NCBI GenBank assembly: GCA_018623195.1
Contig: JAAZVY010000004.1
Location: 1 to 63,598, forward strand
From: Flavobacteriaceae bacterium
GTDB lineage: Bacteria > Bacteroidota > Bacteroidia > Flavobacteriales > Flavobacteriaceae
Length of the DNA: 63,598 nucleotides
Reading direction: 5' to 3'
Positions 17,382 to 25,008 of the stretch are shown one piece after another. The notes under the pieces are model-generated. The model saw only the letters and a list, made by a program, of their open reading frames with translations. It searched no databases and was not told the DNA's origin. Positions within the stretch are counted from its first letter, which is position 1. Every line of letters starts with the position of its first letter. A program made the position numbers and the translations under genes.

Positions 17382-18515
17382 ATGATTAATAAGCGTCTTT
17401 TAATTAAAAATTTGCTCGCTCATAACGACGAGAATAGTTTTTATGATAAAAAACGCAGTATTTCTATAGGTGAAAAGGAGGGTAAAGCCAAGTTCCTCAA
17501 GCACGTTTGCGCTTTGGCTAATACCAATCCCTTGAACAACTCTTACATAGTGGTTGGGGTCGAGGATTTAGATAGCAGTATCGTTGGTGTTGATTTTTTT
17601 GACGACAGCAAAATTCAGAACCTGGTAAATGCTTACTTAGATCATCCGCCCAAGGTTTCGTACGAGAACATTCCTTTCCCGCATTTGCCTGATAATAAGG
17701 TGGTGGGTCTTATTACGATTCGATCTTCGGGGAACCTCTGCTCTCTTAGAAAGAACATTTGGAAGTATTATGGAGGAGCTGTTTTCTATCGCGAAGGCAG
17801 TATGTCGGTTCCAAAAAACTTCGAGTCTGAATTGCGAGATACCAATTCAACTATCGTTCAAGATTTAGAACGCCATGCAGAAAATAATATTGAACTTACG
17901 CTCGATGGGGTGATTGATTTTATTCGAAATCGCCATCCTGATATGCCGAGTGATTACAAGGTTTTCAAAGAGCAATTCGTAGTGTGTTGGGCTGGACAGG
18001 TAAAGAAAGTCAAGGACAAGACTTATTATTCACGAGTGGATATCGAATTGATTAATGAACAGGTAAGATTGTTCTATTCTGCCCTTGACGAGATAGAGAT
18101 TACTTATACCAATGACACTTTCAGTCTAACCGAGTATGTATTTCTTGGGCTTGGAGATAAAAAATATTATCCGCTCGAACGATTAGATATTCGTTTCGAA
18201 GAGAACGGTACCTATCAGATGAATACCGAACTTATTTTTGAACCTCCGCGTTACGACACTCGAGAATTATTTCACGTATACAATACGAACAACACTTTGG
18301 TTAAGCTTCTTGAGCAAAAGGTTCGGCTCTCTGAAAATCAACTCCTAGATCTAAGACGACTTCCTGACACCTATCTAATCTGTTTCTTAAATGGATTTGA
18401 GGAGGCCAAAGAACAGTTAGAAAATGCTAGGGGTCTTATTAAGGCCATAGACCAAGAGGCTTATGCTTCGCTTAAAGAAGCACTTCGAGTAATTCGAAAA
18501 GTAAGGTATAACTAG
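17382..18515 (+). CDS. AlbA_2 (Schlafen-type) domain protein
   Basis: Protein of 377 residues whose N-terminal 140 residues match the AlbA_2/Schlafen putative DNA-binding domain, often annotated as ATP-binding protein. Family-like features are the Glu-rich entry ISIGEKEGKAKFLKHVCALAN and the strand NSYIVVGVEDLDSSIVGV. The C-terminal 230 residues are unfamiliar to me and end in a helical LRRLPDTYLICFLNGFEEAK segment. No Walker motifs, signal peptide or membrane span are seen. It begins three bases after the reductase stop, so the two are probably cotranscribed. Function is unknown; regulatory or nucleic-acid binding is the best guess. Confidence 0.7.
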   Translation: MINKRLLIKNLLAHNDENSFYDKKRSISIGEKEGKAKFLKHVCALANTNPLNNSYIVVGVEDLDSSIVGVDFFDDSKIQNLVNAYLDHPPKVSYENIPFPHLPDNKVVGLITIRSSGNLCSLRKNIWKYYGGAVFYREGSMSVPKNFESELRDTNSTIVQDLERHAENNIELTLDGVIDFIRNRHPDMPSDYKVFKEQFVVCWAGQVKKVKDKTYYSRVDIELINEQVRLFYSALDEIEITYTNDTFSLTEYVFLGLGDKKYYPLERLDIRFEENGTYQMNTELIFEPPRYDTRELFHVYNTNNTLVKLLEQKVRLSENQLLDLRRLPDTYLICFLNGFEEAKEQLENARGLIKAIDQEAYASLKEALRVIRKVRYN

Positions 18516-18520
18516 AAGGG

Positions 18521-19462
18521 CTACATGAGGTCTTTCGCTCTCGGAAGGGCAGCAATGGCTCCATAATTCTGCGCCGTAAATGCCCCAGCTTTGTTGGCGA
18601 TACTCACCGCTTCGGTCATCCAATCCTTGTCTTTTAACACATTTGTTGATGGTGCTTTGGAAAGGGTGGCGAGCAGACATCCGATAAAAGCATCTCCAGA
18701 ACCTGTGGTGTCAATTGCTTTGATTGGGATGGTAGGAATCGTTGCTCTTTGATCGCTACCCAAACTCAAAAGGGTTCCTTGCTTTCCAAGGGTGATACAG
18801 ATCGTCCCGTGGGTCATCCTATGAAAGAATCGGCAAGCCTCCTCTAGATCATCGGTGTTTGCGAGTAGTTTTGCCTCTTCTTCGCTGAGTTTTATAAGGT
18901 GAGCCTTCGAGATGAAATGAAGTGATTTTTTTATAAAATCTTCAGGGTTGAATCGGTGTAAATCGTGACGGTAATTAGGGTCAAAACTGATAAGTGCCTC
19001 ATTGTTTAACGCCTCTTCTAGGTAAGTCGAATAGGTATGTTCTAGGCTCCCACCTAAAAAGGAGGTTGCGGCTCCAAAGTGCACAATTTGCCCTGCTAGC
19101 TGGGCGGCTAAGGCCTTGTCATAGGTTAGTTCCCGATCAGCTCCTCTCGAGAATACAAAGTCACGTTCACCATCGGCACCTAGATTTACAAAAGCGAGGG
19201 TAGTAAAAGTAGAAACTTGTTGTAAAAAATCGGTACCAACCCCTTCTTCTTCTAGGGTCTCTGTTAGGAAGTTACCAAAAGGGTCGCTACCCACTGCTCC
19301 AACAAAATAGCTTTGACCATCAAGACGACTCACTGCAGCGGCTACATTCGCAGGAGCTCCACCGGCTTTTTTCAAGAATTGATCGGTTTTGGCAAGAGAG
19401 GGATGCCCTCCTTGCCCAACAAAATCAATCAATAACTCTCCGATACAAAACACCTTCTTCAT
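18521..19462 (-). CDS. PfkB-family carbohydrate kinase (fructokinase-like)
   Basis: ATP-dependent sugar kinase of the ribokinase fold, 313 residues, cytoplasmic. PfkB features are the N-terminal VFCIGELLIDFVGQGG, the glycine pair in GGAPANVAAAVSRL and the C-terminal catalytic motif DTTGSGDAFIGCLL with the base Asp. The pattern is closest to fructokinases. I chose the ATG at MKKVFCIGE; the frame is open for 41 codons further upstream, but those encode no family sequence and would overlap the divergent phosphatase gene. Convergent with the AlbA_2 gene, five bases apart. Exact sugar uncertain. Confidence 0.88.
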   Translation of the reverse strand: MKKVFCIGELLIDFVGQGGHPSLAKTDQFLKKAGGAPANVAAAVSRLDGQSYFVGAVGSDPFGNFLTETLEEEGVGTDFLQQVSTFTTLAFVNLGADGERDFVFSRGADRELTYDKALAAQLAGQIVHFGAATSFLGGSLEHTYSTYLEEALNNEALISFDPNYRHDLHRFNPEDFIKKSLHFISKAHLIKLSEEEAKLLANTDDLEEACRFFHRMTHGTICITLGKQGTLLSLGSDQRATIPTIPIKAIDTTGSGDAFIGCLLATLSKAPSTNVLKDKDWMTEAVSIANKAGAFTAQNYGAIAALPRAKDLM

Positions 19463-19489
19463 GGGGTAGATTTTAAGTGCCCAAAGTAC

Positions 19490-19497
19490 TAATTTTG
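19490..19497 (+). promoter_or_regulatory. Promoter -7 box for the phosphatase gene
   Basis: TAATTTTG is an exact TAnnTTTG -7 box, 15 bases before the TTG start of the metallophosphatase. It lies in the 50-base gap shared with the divergent sugar kinase. No obvious -33 TTG. Confidence 0.45.
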
Positions 19498-19512
19498 AAG
19501 TAAACCGAAAGA

Positions 19513-20244
19513 TTGAAACGCACACTTGCCATCGGAGATATTCACTCCGGAAAAAAGGGACTACAACAGGTACTAGATCGAGCAAATGTTACCGAAAAAG
19601 ACCATCTTATTTTTCTAGGGGATTATGTGGATGGATGGAGCGAAGCCCAGCAAACCGTCGATTTTTTGATGACCCTCAGGGATCGATATCATTGCACGTT
19701 CATTCGCGGTAACCACGATGATCTTTGTCTCAACTATTTAACCCGATCTGAGGCCCCTGAAAACTGGTTGCTTCATGGAGGAGCTGCTACAAAAAATAGT
19801 TACGACAGTATCGACCAAGCTCACAAGGAGCTTCATATCGCCTTTTTACGGGATTTGGAAGATTATCGGTTAGATGAAAACAACCGTCTTTTTCTTCATG
19901 CTGGTTTTACCAATCTAAGAGGGGTTGAACAAGAGTATTTCTCCAAAATGTTTTACTGGGATCGAACGCTTTGGGAACTAGCAAAGGTGGTAGAGAAAAC
20001 AGAAGACAAAGAACTACCCCCAAGATTAAAGCGTTATAGCGAGATATTTATCGGTCATACTCCGATATCGAAGGAGTCTTTTGTTTCGCCTCAGCGAGCT
20101 GCCAATGTTTGGAACATAGATACTGGAGCTGCCTTTAAGGGAGGGGTAACTGTACTAGATGTGGACACTAAAGAATTTTGGCAAAGTGATCCTTTGGCTG
20201 AGTTGTATCAAGGAGAGCCAGGAAGAAACCTTGCCCCGAAATAA
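19513..20244 (+). CDS. PPP-type metallophosphoesterase
   Basis: Calcineurin-like phosphatase, 243 residues, cytoplasmic. All metal-site motifs are present in order: GDIHSG (residues 8-13), LGDYVDGW, RGNHDDL, the HAGF block and IGHTP near the C-terminus. These match the serine/threonine phosphatase and diadenosine-tetraphosphatase branch. The start codon is TTG, because no ATG precedes GDIH and the residues MKRTLAIGDIH are the family N-terminus. Divergent from the PfkB kinase. Substrate (phosphoprotein or nucleotide) is open. Confidence 0.88.
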   Translation: MKRTLAIGDIHSGKKGLQQVLDRANVTEKDHLIFLGDYVDGWSEAQQTVDFLMTLRDRYHCTFIRGNHDDLCLNYLTRSEAPENWLLHGGAATKNSYDSIDQAHKELHIAFLRDLEDYRLDENNRLFLHAGFTNLRGVEQEYFSKMFYWDRTLWELAKVVEKTEDKELPPRLKRYSEIFIGHTPISKESFVSPQRAANVWNIDTGAAFKGGVTVLDVDTKEFWQSDPLAELYQGEPGRNLAPK

Positions 20245-20270
20245 AAAACCCCGCAGGACCGCGGGGCTTT
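20243..20270. terminator. Hairpin terminator after the phosphatase gene
   Basis: CCCCGC, a six-base loop and GCGGGG form a perfect GC stem directly after the stop codon. On the plus strand it is followed by CTTT only. On the minus strand the same stem is followed by six T, a better terminator, although no minus-strand gene is known to run into it. Probably a terminator for the plus-strand gene. Confidence 0.6.
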
Positions 20271-20418
20271 AGCCAGGTTTGTTTGGCATCGTGTGTACTA
20301 ACAACAAAAACAAAAACTTTAGAGTAACACAAGCCTAAATTAAGCGGGAATGATCAATTATGGGCTTGTTTGACGTCTATAACAAGTGGAAATCGATGTA
20401 TTCCAATAAGTAACCCTG
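20271..20418. other. Intergenic region of about 150 bases with a weak long-range stem
   Basis: No open frame is supported. CAAGCCTA at 20330 can pair with TGGGCTTG at 20361 (eight pairs, one G-U) across a 23-base loop. The sequence between the terminator and the next promoter is otherwise A-rich and unremarkable. Confidence 0.3.
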
Positions 20419-20426
20419 TATTTTTG
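20419..20426 (+). promoter_or_regulatory. Promoter -7 box abutting a start codon
   Basis: TATTTTTG matches TAnnTTTG exactly and ends four bases before the ATG of the next gene. A -7 box at this distance places the transcription start at or next to the ATG, so a leaderless mRNA is expected. Confidence 0.5.
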
Positions 20427-20430
20427 CAGC

Positions 20431-20787
20431 ATGGCAAGAGATGAAAAATTAAAAGAGCGATTTGACGCACTTGTTGTGAAACTATCTGATCAATTCTCTG
20501 ATGGCGATCCTTTAGATATGGAGGGAATGATTTATTTAGTGGGTGTTCAAGAGTTAGGGAAATTGCATCGTAAGTTCAAAAAGGATGAGAAAATCAATCT
20601 GATGCACATTGCCATCTGTCGTCTTTTAGAGCCTTATGGATATTACGAGTTCTCTCATTTCGATGAGGAAGGTTGGCCTCATTATAAGGTGATCGACGAA
20701 CTGCCCCATTTAAAGGCGGGGGAGCAATCTATCCTTATGAAAGAGGCGCTAGTGAATTACTTTATCGAAAGAAATTATATCGAATGA
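20431..20787 (+). CDS. Conserved hypothetical protein
   Basis: Acidic cytoplasmic protein of 118 residues with no signal peptide, membrane helix or catalytic motif I recognise. It is mainly helical, with LKERFDALVVKLSDQF at the start and a conserved-looking core MEGMIYLVGVQELGKLHRKF. It resembles a short family seen across flavobacterial genomes without assigned function. Its TGA overlaps the next ATG as ATGA, so it is translationally coupled to a monooxygenase-like protein. Confidence 0.7.
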   Translation: MARDEKLKERFDALVVKLSDQFSDGDPLDMEGMIYLVGVQELGKLHRKFKKDEKINLMHIAICRLLEPYGYYEFSHFDEEGWPHYKVIDELPHLKAGEQSILMKEALVNYFIERNYIE

Positions 20788-21083
20788 ATTCTGAATATTA
20801 CGCTGTAATTTTTACCTCAACCACTGGCGATGATTTGAGTGATTATCAAGAGTGGTCAGATAAAATGATAGAACTAGCCAAGAGTATACCCGGTTTCATT
20901 TCAATTGAATCGGCACGAAGTGCTATCGGAATTACGGTGTCGTACTGGAAAGACCTTGAAAGCATTTCTAATTTTAAAAGACTTGCCGATCATCGCTACG
21001 CACAACGGCGAGGACGCGAACAGTGGTATCGAAATTATCGGGTGAGGGTCTGTCGGGTAGAGCGTGATTATTCTTTTCCCTAG
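20784..21083 (+). CDS. Antibiotic-biosynthesis-monooxygenase (ABM) domain protein
   Basis: Small protein of 99 residues with the ferredoxin-like ABM fold pattern: strand YYAVIFTSTTG, helix YQEWSDKMIELAKSIPGF, strand ISIESARS, strand GITVSYWKDLESI and helix NFKRLADHRYAQRRGREQWY. Members include quinol monooxygenases and haem-degrading enzymes, but many are uncharacterised. The SYWKDLESISNFK segment is typical of the subgroup often called YdhR/EthD-like. Convergent with gpsA: the stop codons share the palindrome CTAG. Confidence 0.75.
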   Translation: MNSEYYAVIFTSTTGDDLSDYQEWSDKMIELAKSIPGFISIESARSAIGITVSYWKDLESISNFKRLADHRYAQRRGREQWYRNYRVRVCRVERDYSFP

Positions 21084-22081
21084 TTGAGTTTTCCTTTCAG
21101 TGATTCGAAGGTTTTTGTGGCCGAGGCACCCTTTTCGACTACTTGATAAACAGCATCAATAATTGGTGTTCGAAGCTTTTTTTTATGAGACTTCGCCATG
21201 AGGTAAACAGGTTTTACTGCATAAGCTCCTTCTGCAATCATCTTCTCTGCTTTAAAGGTTTCTTCTACCGTCATGCCTTGCCCAAGGCGATAGCCAAAAC
21301 GTTTGTTTCTACTGTGATCTGAATAGGCGGTAACTAAAAGGTCTCCGAGGTAAGCAGATTGATTGATGTTGCGCTTCATCTTGTAAATACGGCCTAAATA
21401 GCGTTTCATTTCTCTAATAGCATTAGAAATCAAAACACTTTGAAAATTATCTCCGTATCCTAGACCTGATGCGATTCCTGCAGCAATGGCGTACACATTT
21501 TTTAATACTGCTGCATATTCGGTGCCGATAATGTCGTTTCCGGTAGAGACTTTTACATAGGCGTTTGATAAAGTAGTCTTCATTTGATCGGCTTTTAAAG
21601 TATCTAATGCAGATACCGTAAGATAGGAGTGTCTCTCGAGTGCAATTTCTTCGGCGTGACAAGGACCTGAGATTACTCCAAAATTCTTCAATTCTATCGC
21701 TGCGTATTCGGATAGGTAATCACCAATAATTTGACCGGTTTCAGGAACCATCCCTTTGACTGCTGAAAAGACAGTTTTGCCCTTGAGCAAATCTAAAAAT
21801 GGATGTAAGCTTTGGTGTATAAATGCAGAGGGGATGGCGATAACTATCGTAGAAGAAGCGGCTATTGCCTCATCGATGTTACTTGTGGCATTTACAAGGT
21901 TTGTATTGAGTTGAACACTGCTTAGGTAATGAGGGTTTTGTCCGACCGTATTAATGGCCTTTACTCCGTCATCTTCTTTAACGTACCAGGTTACCGTAAC
22001 CTCGTTATCATTAAATATTTTGACTAGTGCAGTTCCAAAACTCCCACCCCCTAAAACCGTTAGGGACTGGTGCTTCAACAT
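21080..22081 (-). CDS. gpsA: Glycerol-3-phosphate dehydrogenase [NAD(P)+]
   Basis: Reduces dihydroxyacetone phosphate to sn-glycerol-3-phosphate for phospholipid synthesis; cytoplasmic, 333 residues. The Rossmann motif VLGGGSFGTALVKIF is at residues 9-23. The catalytic Lys lies in VLKNVYAIAAGIASG and the substrate loop is LISNAIREMKRYLG. It follows the cytochrome c gene with a two-base gap, so both are on one transcript, although no functional link is evident. Confidence 0.95.
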   Translation of the reverse strand: MLKHQSLTVLGGGSFGTALVKIFNDNEVTVTWYVKEDDGVKAINTVGQNPHYLSSVQLNTNLVNATSNIDEAIAASSTIVIAIPSAFIHQSLHPFLDLLKGKTVFSAVKGMVPETGQIIGDYLSEYAAIELKNFGVISGPCHAEEIALERHSYLTVSALDTLKADQMKTTLSNAYVKVSTGNDIIGTEYAAVLKNVYAIAAGIASGLGYGDNFQSVLISNAIREMKRYLGRIYKMKRNINQSAYLGDLLVTAYSDHSRNKRFGYRLGQGMTVEETFKAEKMIAEGAYAVKPVYLMAKSHKKKLRTPIIDAVYQVVEKGASATKTFESLKGKLN

Positions 22082-22083
22082 AA

Positions 22084-22563
22084 CTATAGGGTTCGAAGAT
22101 ACTCTGCTACTGCTTTTGCTTCGTCTTCAGATAGATTCTGATTGATCATTAGAGCGTTATTGTACTCTTTCAGAAGGGCCTTGGCAATCGGATCTTTCTG
22201 TAGCATTTCATTAGTATTCAGCAACATGTTTAATACCCATTCAGGGCTGCGACGATCGTAAACGCCTTTTAACGCAGGACCAATCATTCTGCGGTCTACA
22301 AGATGACATGCGGTACATTTACCGGCGTAAATACTTTTTCCTTTTTCAGCTAGATCTGTATCGACTGATGCACTAAACTCGTAAGAAGTAATAGGGCCTA
22401 ATCCTATATTAGAAAGGTCTACGGGTACCTCAGAAGAACTGGCTTCTGTTTTTGCCACTTCCTTTTTACGGGTAACCTCGAAACCTTTATTCTCCTTTTT
22501 AGGACTTTCACCACAGCTCGCAATGATTAAGGCAAGACCAACGAATAGTATTGATTTACGCAT
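22084..22563 (-). CDS. Lipoprotein c-type cytochrome
   Basis: Mono-haem cytochrome c of 159 residues. The N-terminus MRKSILFVGLALIIASC is a lipoprotein signal with the lipobox Cys, followed by a 40-residue charged linker. The haem site is KCTACHL, and a probable distal Met lies in ALMINQNLS near the C-terminus. The block GPALKGVYDRRSPEW is typical of flavobacterial cytochromes. The chosen ATG starts the signal peptide; an upstream ATG exists 11 codons earlier but would spoil it. It likely acts as an electron carrier tethered at the periplasmic face of a membrane. Confidence 0.86.
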   Translation of the reverse strand: MRKSILFVGLALIIASCGESPKKENKGFEVTRKKEVAKTEASSSEVPVDLSNIGLGPITSYEFSASVDTDLAEKGKSIYAGKCTACHLVDRRMIGPALKGVYDRRSPEWVLNMLLNTNEMLQKDPIAKALLKEYNNALMINQNLSEDEAKAVAEYLRTL

Positions 22564-22578
22564 GCTAAAAATTTTTGA

Positions 22579-22610
22579 TAAATGTAGCTCGGACATTCAT
22601 CTTAGACAAC
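22579..22610 (-). promoter_or_regulatory. Promoter for cytochrome c and gpsA
   Basis: On the minus strand GTTG is followed after a 20-base spacer by TACATTTA, a one-mismatch -7 box, 15 bases before the cytochrome ATG. The -33 end touches the stop codon of the upstream gene. Confidence 0.5.
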
Positions 22611-23590
22611 TATTTACTCTGTTTATAATGATTTAGACGTTGTTGTTGCATTTCTAACGCCTGTTCAAATTCGTCATGTAGTCGTTTAATGAGTTCTTCA
22701 GTGCTCGGACAATCATCAATAGAACTCACACCATGACCTGCTGACCAAATGGTCTTCCAAGCCTTGGCTTCTGAATTCATATCTAACCCAGGGTCTAATT
22801 TTGCTGTTCGAGCGTAATCCTCAGGGCCTATCCCGGCAGCGTTTAAGCTTGCCTCCATGAAGTTGGCAGGGATTCCCGAAACAGATGAAGTGTGTACAAT
22901 ATCGCTAGAGGTACTTTCGATGACCATGTTCTTATATTCCTCTTGGGCTTTACTTTCTTTGGTATTGATAAATCGAGTTCCCATATAGGCCATGTCTGCC
23001 CCCATCTGTAGGACTGTAGCGATATCCTGTCCAGTTGAAATAGCTCCTGCAACAACAATAGTTTTATCAAAAACCTTTCTAACGTCTTTTATGAGCGCCA
23101 TTGGGTTAATGGTACCTGAGTGTCCTCCTGCTCCAGCAGATACAAGAATAAGACCATCAACTCCGGCCTCAGCAGCCTTTTCAGCATGACGTTTTTTAAC
23201 GATATCGTGAAAGACTAAACCTCCATAGGAATGAATGGTATCTACCAATAGCGAAATAGCTCCAAGCGAGGTAATTACTAACGGAACCTGGTGTTTAACA
23301 CACAGTTTTACATCCTCTTCAAGACGTGTATTGGTTGGGTGAACAATCAGGTTTACTCCGAAGGGTGCAGCCTTTTTACCGGTAGCTTGTTCAAACTCAT
23401 TGAGAGTAGTCTTTATTTGAACTAGCCACTCTTCAAATCCCTCGCTAGTTCGTTGATTTAATGCGGGAAATGTGCCAACCACCCCGTTTTTGCAACATTC
23501 GATAACCAAGTCAGGTCCTGAAACAAGAAACATAGGAGCTGCAATAGCGGGTAAGCTGGTTTGATCGAGTGGAGTAGGTAGGTGCTTCAT
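22610..23590 (-). CDS. Nitronate monooxygenase / 2-nitropropane dioxygenase family
   Basis: FMN-dependent TIM-barrel enzyme, 326 residues, cytoplasmic. Family features: the N-terminal APMFLVSGPDLVIECCKNG, VNLIVHPTN, the glycine-rich phosphate site LILVSAGAGGHSG and the FMN loop VVAGAISTGQDIATVLQMGADMAY split over two segments, followed by MGTRFI. The family oxidises alkyl nitronates, but many members have other, unknown substrates. It starts 20 bases after the DMT transporter stop and belongs to a minus-strand run beginning at the arsC-like gene. Confidence 0.88.
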   Translation of the reverse strand: MKHLPTPLDQTSLPAIAAPMFLVSGPDLVIECCKNGVVGTFPALNQRTSEGFEEWLVQIKTTLNEFEQATGKKAAPFGVNLIVHPTNTRLEEDVKLCVKHQVPLVITSLGAISLLVDTIHSYGGLVFHDIVKKRHAEKAAEAGVDGLILVSAGAGGHSGTINPMALIKDVRKVFDKTIVVAGAISTGQDIATVLQMGADMAYMGTRFINTKESKAQEEYKNMVIESTSSDIVHTSSVSGIPANFMEASLNAAGIGPEDYARTAKLDPGLDMNSEAKAWKTIWSAGHGVSSIDDCPSTEELIKRLHDEFEQALEMQQQRLNHYKQSK

Positions 23591-23610
23591 AGCATTTAAT
23601 TTTCTTAAAG

Positions 23611-24522
23611 CTACGAAACTTCTTTCTTCTCTGAAGGTATTCGAACACGCTTACTTGCTAAGTATACCCCTCCAATGACCAGGCTGGCCGCTACAATTTT
23701 AGTTAGTGTGAACTGATCCTTTCCTGCGAGTACCGCGAACAGAATACCCATTACCGGTTGAACATAGGTAAACACCCCGATGGTCGATGCTTTTAGTTCA
23801 GTCATGGCAAAGGCATTAAATAAGTAGGTCAAAAAGGTAACTCCGACAACAACAAAGGCAATGGTTGCATACGACCAACTGGGAAGCGTCGACCATTGAA
23901 TGTCTAGAAAATCACCAATAGTTATGGGGAAATTGATCATCAGGGAGAAGGTGAATAACCATTTTAGCAGTGTAAAAGGATGGTATTTCTGAACTAAAGA
24001 TCGGGTTAATACTAGATAAGCACCATAGGAAAGTGCGTTGACAATAAAAAGGGTGTTTCCAAGGCGAATATTTGGTGCGTCTGAGCGTAATTCGTTACCA
24101 AAAACAACGAGTCCGAGGGCTCCTATAAGCCCAAGGGCAATCCCAAGTGTTTTGTTTTTCGTAATGGGTTCTTTTAGAAGAATAGCGGAGAGTACTAGGG
24201 TACAAATCGGTGTGATTGTGACAAGCACTGCACTGTTAATGGGAGTAGAAAGCTCAAGCCCTTTAAAAAAGGAAAGCATATTAATACTTGCTCCAAATAA
24301 ACTGGCAAGCATGATCTTTGGCCAGTCTTTCTTTTCAATGGGGTCTGATTTTCTGAACAAGGAAAGGCCCCAAAAGAGAATAAATGCACCTACTACTCGC
24401 ATGAATATAAACCCGAATGGTTTAATGTATGTAGGCATTAAACCTTTTGCAATCGTATGGTTTAAAGCATAAATTGACGTGGCTCCGAAAGCTGCTAGAA
24501 AGGCGAATACTCTTCTGTTCAT
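23611..24522 (-). CDS. EamA/DMT-family transporter
   Basis: Inner-membrane metabolite exporter of 303 residues with ten predicted hydrophobic helices arranged as two EamA repeats. The first repeat starts at VFAFLAAFGATSIYALNHTIA and the second near residue 150 at GNTLFIVNALSYGAYLVLT. The motif VTITPICTLVLSAILLKEPIT at the end of the first repeat is characteristic. The ATG overlaps the arsC-like stop as ATGA. Substrate unknown; the family exports amino acids and other small metabolites. Confidence 0.9.
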   Translation of the reverse strand: MNRRVFAFLAAFGATSIYALNHTIAKGLMPTYIKPFGFIFMRVVGAFILFWGLSLFRKSDPIEKKDWPKIMLASLFGASINMLSFFKGLELSTPINSAVLVTITPICTLVLSAILLKEPITKNKTLGIALGLIGALGLVVFGNELRSDAPNIRLGNTLFIVNALSYGAYLVLTRSLVQKYHPFTLLKWLFTFSLMINFPITIGDFLDIQWSTLPSWSYATIAFVVVGVTFLTYLFNAFAMTELKASTIGVFTYVQPVMGILFAVLAGKDQFTLTKIVAASLVIGGVYLASKRVRIPSEKKEVS

Positions 24523-24872
24523 TGACTAAGTGCAGTCTTAGCTGCTTCTAAAGTGGCATTGGCATGTCCTGCAAATACATTCGTGTCTGTAAGAACCACC
24601 GGCCTTTTAAGAAAGGTATAGTGCTCAAGAATTAGCGCGCGGTAATCTTGCTCAGTGAGTGATTGCTCGGCGAGTCCTCTTTTCTTGTAGAGTTGTGCAC
24701 GTCTGCTAAACAAAGCTTCGTAACTACCAGCGAATTCAGCCATCTTATCGAGAGCATCTGCGGTTATACCTTGAGACTTGATCTCAATGACTTCAACTTC
24801 TGGTCCAGGATTTAAAAAGGCTAAGGCTTTTTTACAAGTCTGACAGGTCGCTAAATGGTAGATTTGTTTCAT
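24519..24872 (-). CDS. ArsC/Spx/YffB-family protein
   Basis: Thioredoxin-fold protein of 117 residues. The N-terminus MKQIYHLATCQTCKKALAFL has a CxxC pair at the position of the ArsC catalytic Cys, and the middle FSRRAQLYKKRGL and the C-terminal LKRPVVLTD match the ArsC-like family. The start was set here because the first strand begins at MKQIYHL; a long upstream extension in the same frame runs through the divergent promoter region and is not coding. Arsenate reduction is not shown; YffB-like or Spx-like redox roles are equally possible. Confidence 0.82.
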   Translation of the reverse strand: MKQIYHLATCQTCKKALAFLNPGPEVEVIEIKSQGITADALDKMAEFAGSYEALFSRRAQLYKKRGLAEQSLTEQDYRALILEHYTFLKRPVVLTDTNVFAGHANATLEAAKTALSQ

Positions 24873-24887
24873 GTTCTGAATTTGTTG

Positions 24888-24895
24888 CAAAAGTA
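24888..24895 (-). promoter_or_regulatory. Promoter -7 box for the arsC-like operon
   Basis: The minus strand reads TACTTTTG, an exact TAnnTTTG box, 15 bases before the ATG. It shares the divergent region with gdhA. Confidence 0.5.
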
Positions 24896-24975
24896 AGGAA
24901 GATGTAAGACACCTGTGCTTCGCACTCATTTTAAGAATTTGATAATTTTTGGCAGTTTCAAAAATGGAAATAGCA

Positions 24976-24983
24976 TAATTTTG
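24976..24983 (+). promoter_or_regulatory. Promoter -7 box for gdhA
   Basis: TAATTTTG matches the -7 consensus exactly and lies 25 bases before the first gdhA ATG. A TTTG at 24948 is a possible -33 element, with a spacer slightly longer (24 bases) than usual. Confidence 0.5.
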
Positions 24984-25008
24984 CCCATATATTTTTAATT
25001 CACTAACA

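Noticed and set aside
19463-19585. Upstream extension of the sugar kinase by 41 codons.
   Set aside because: It overlaps the divergent phosphatase gene and is unlike PfkB proteins.
24038-24472. A 144-codon open frame on the plus strand antisense to the DMT transporter.
   Set aside because: It mirrors the transporter codons, has no promoter and no recognisable domain.
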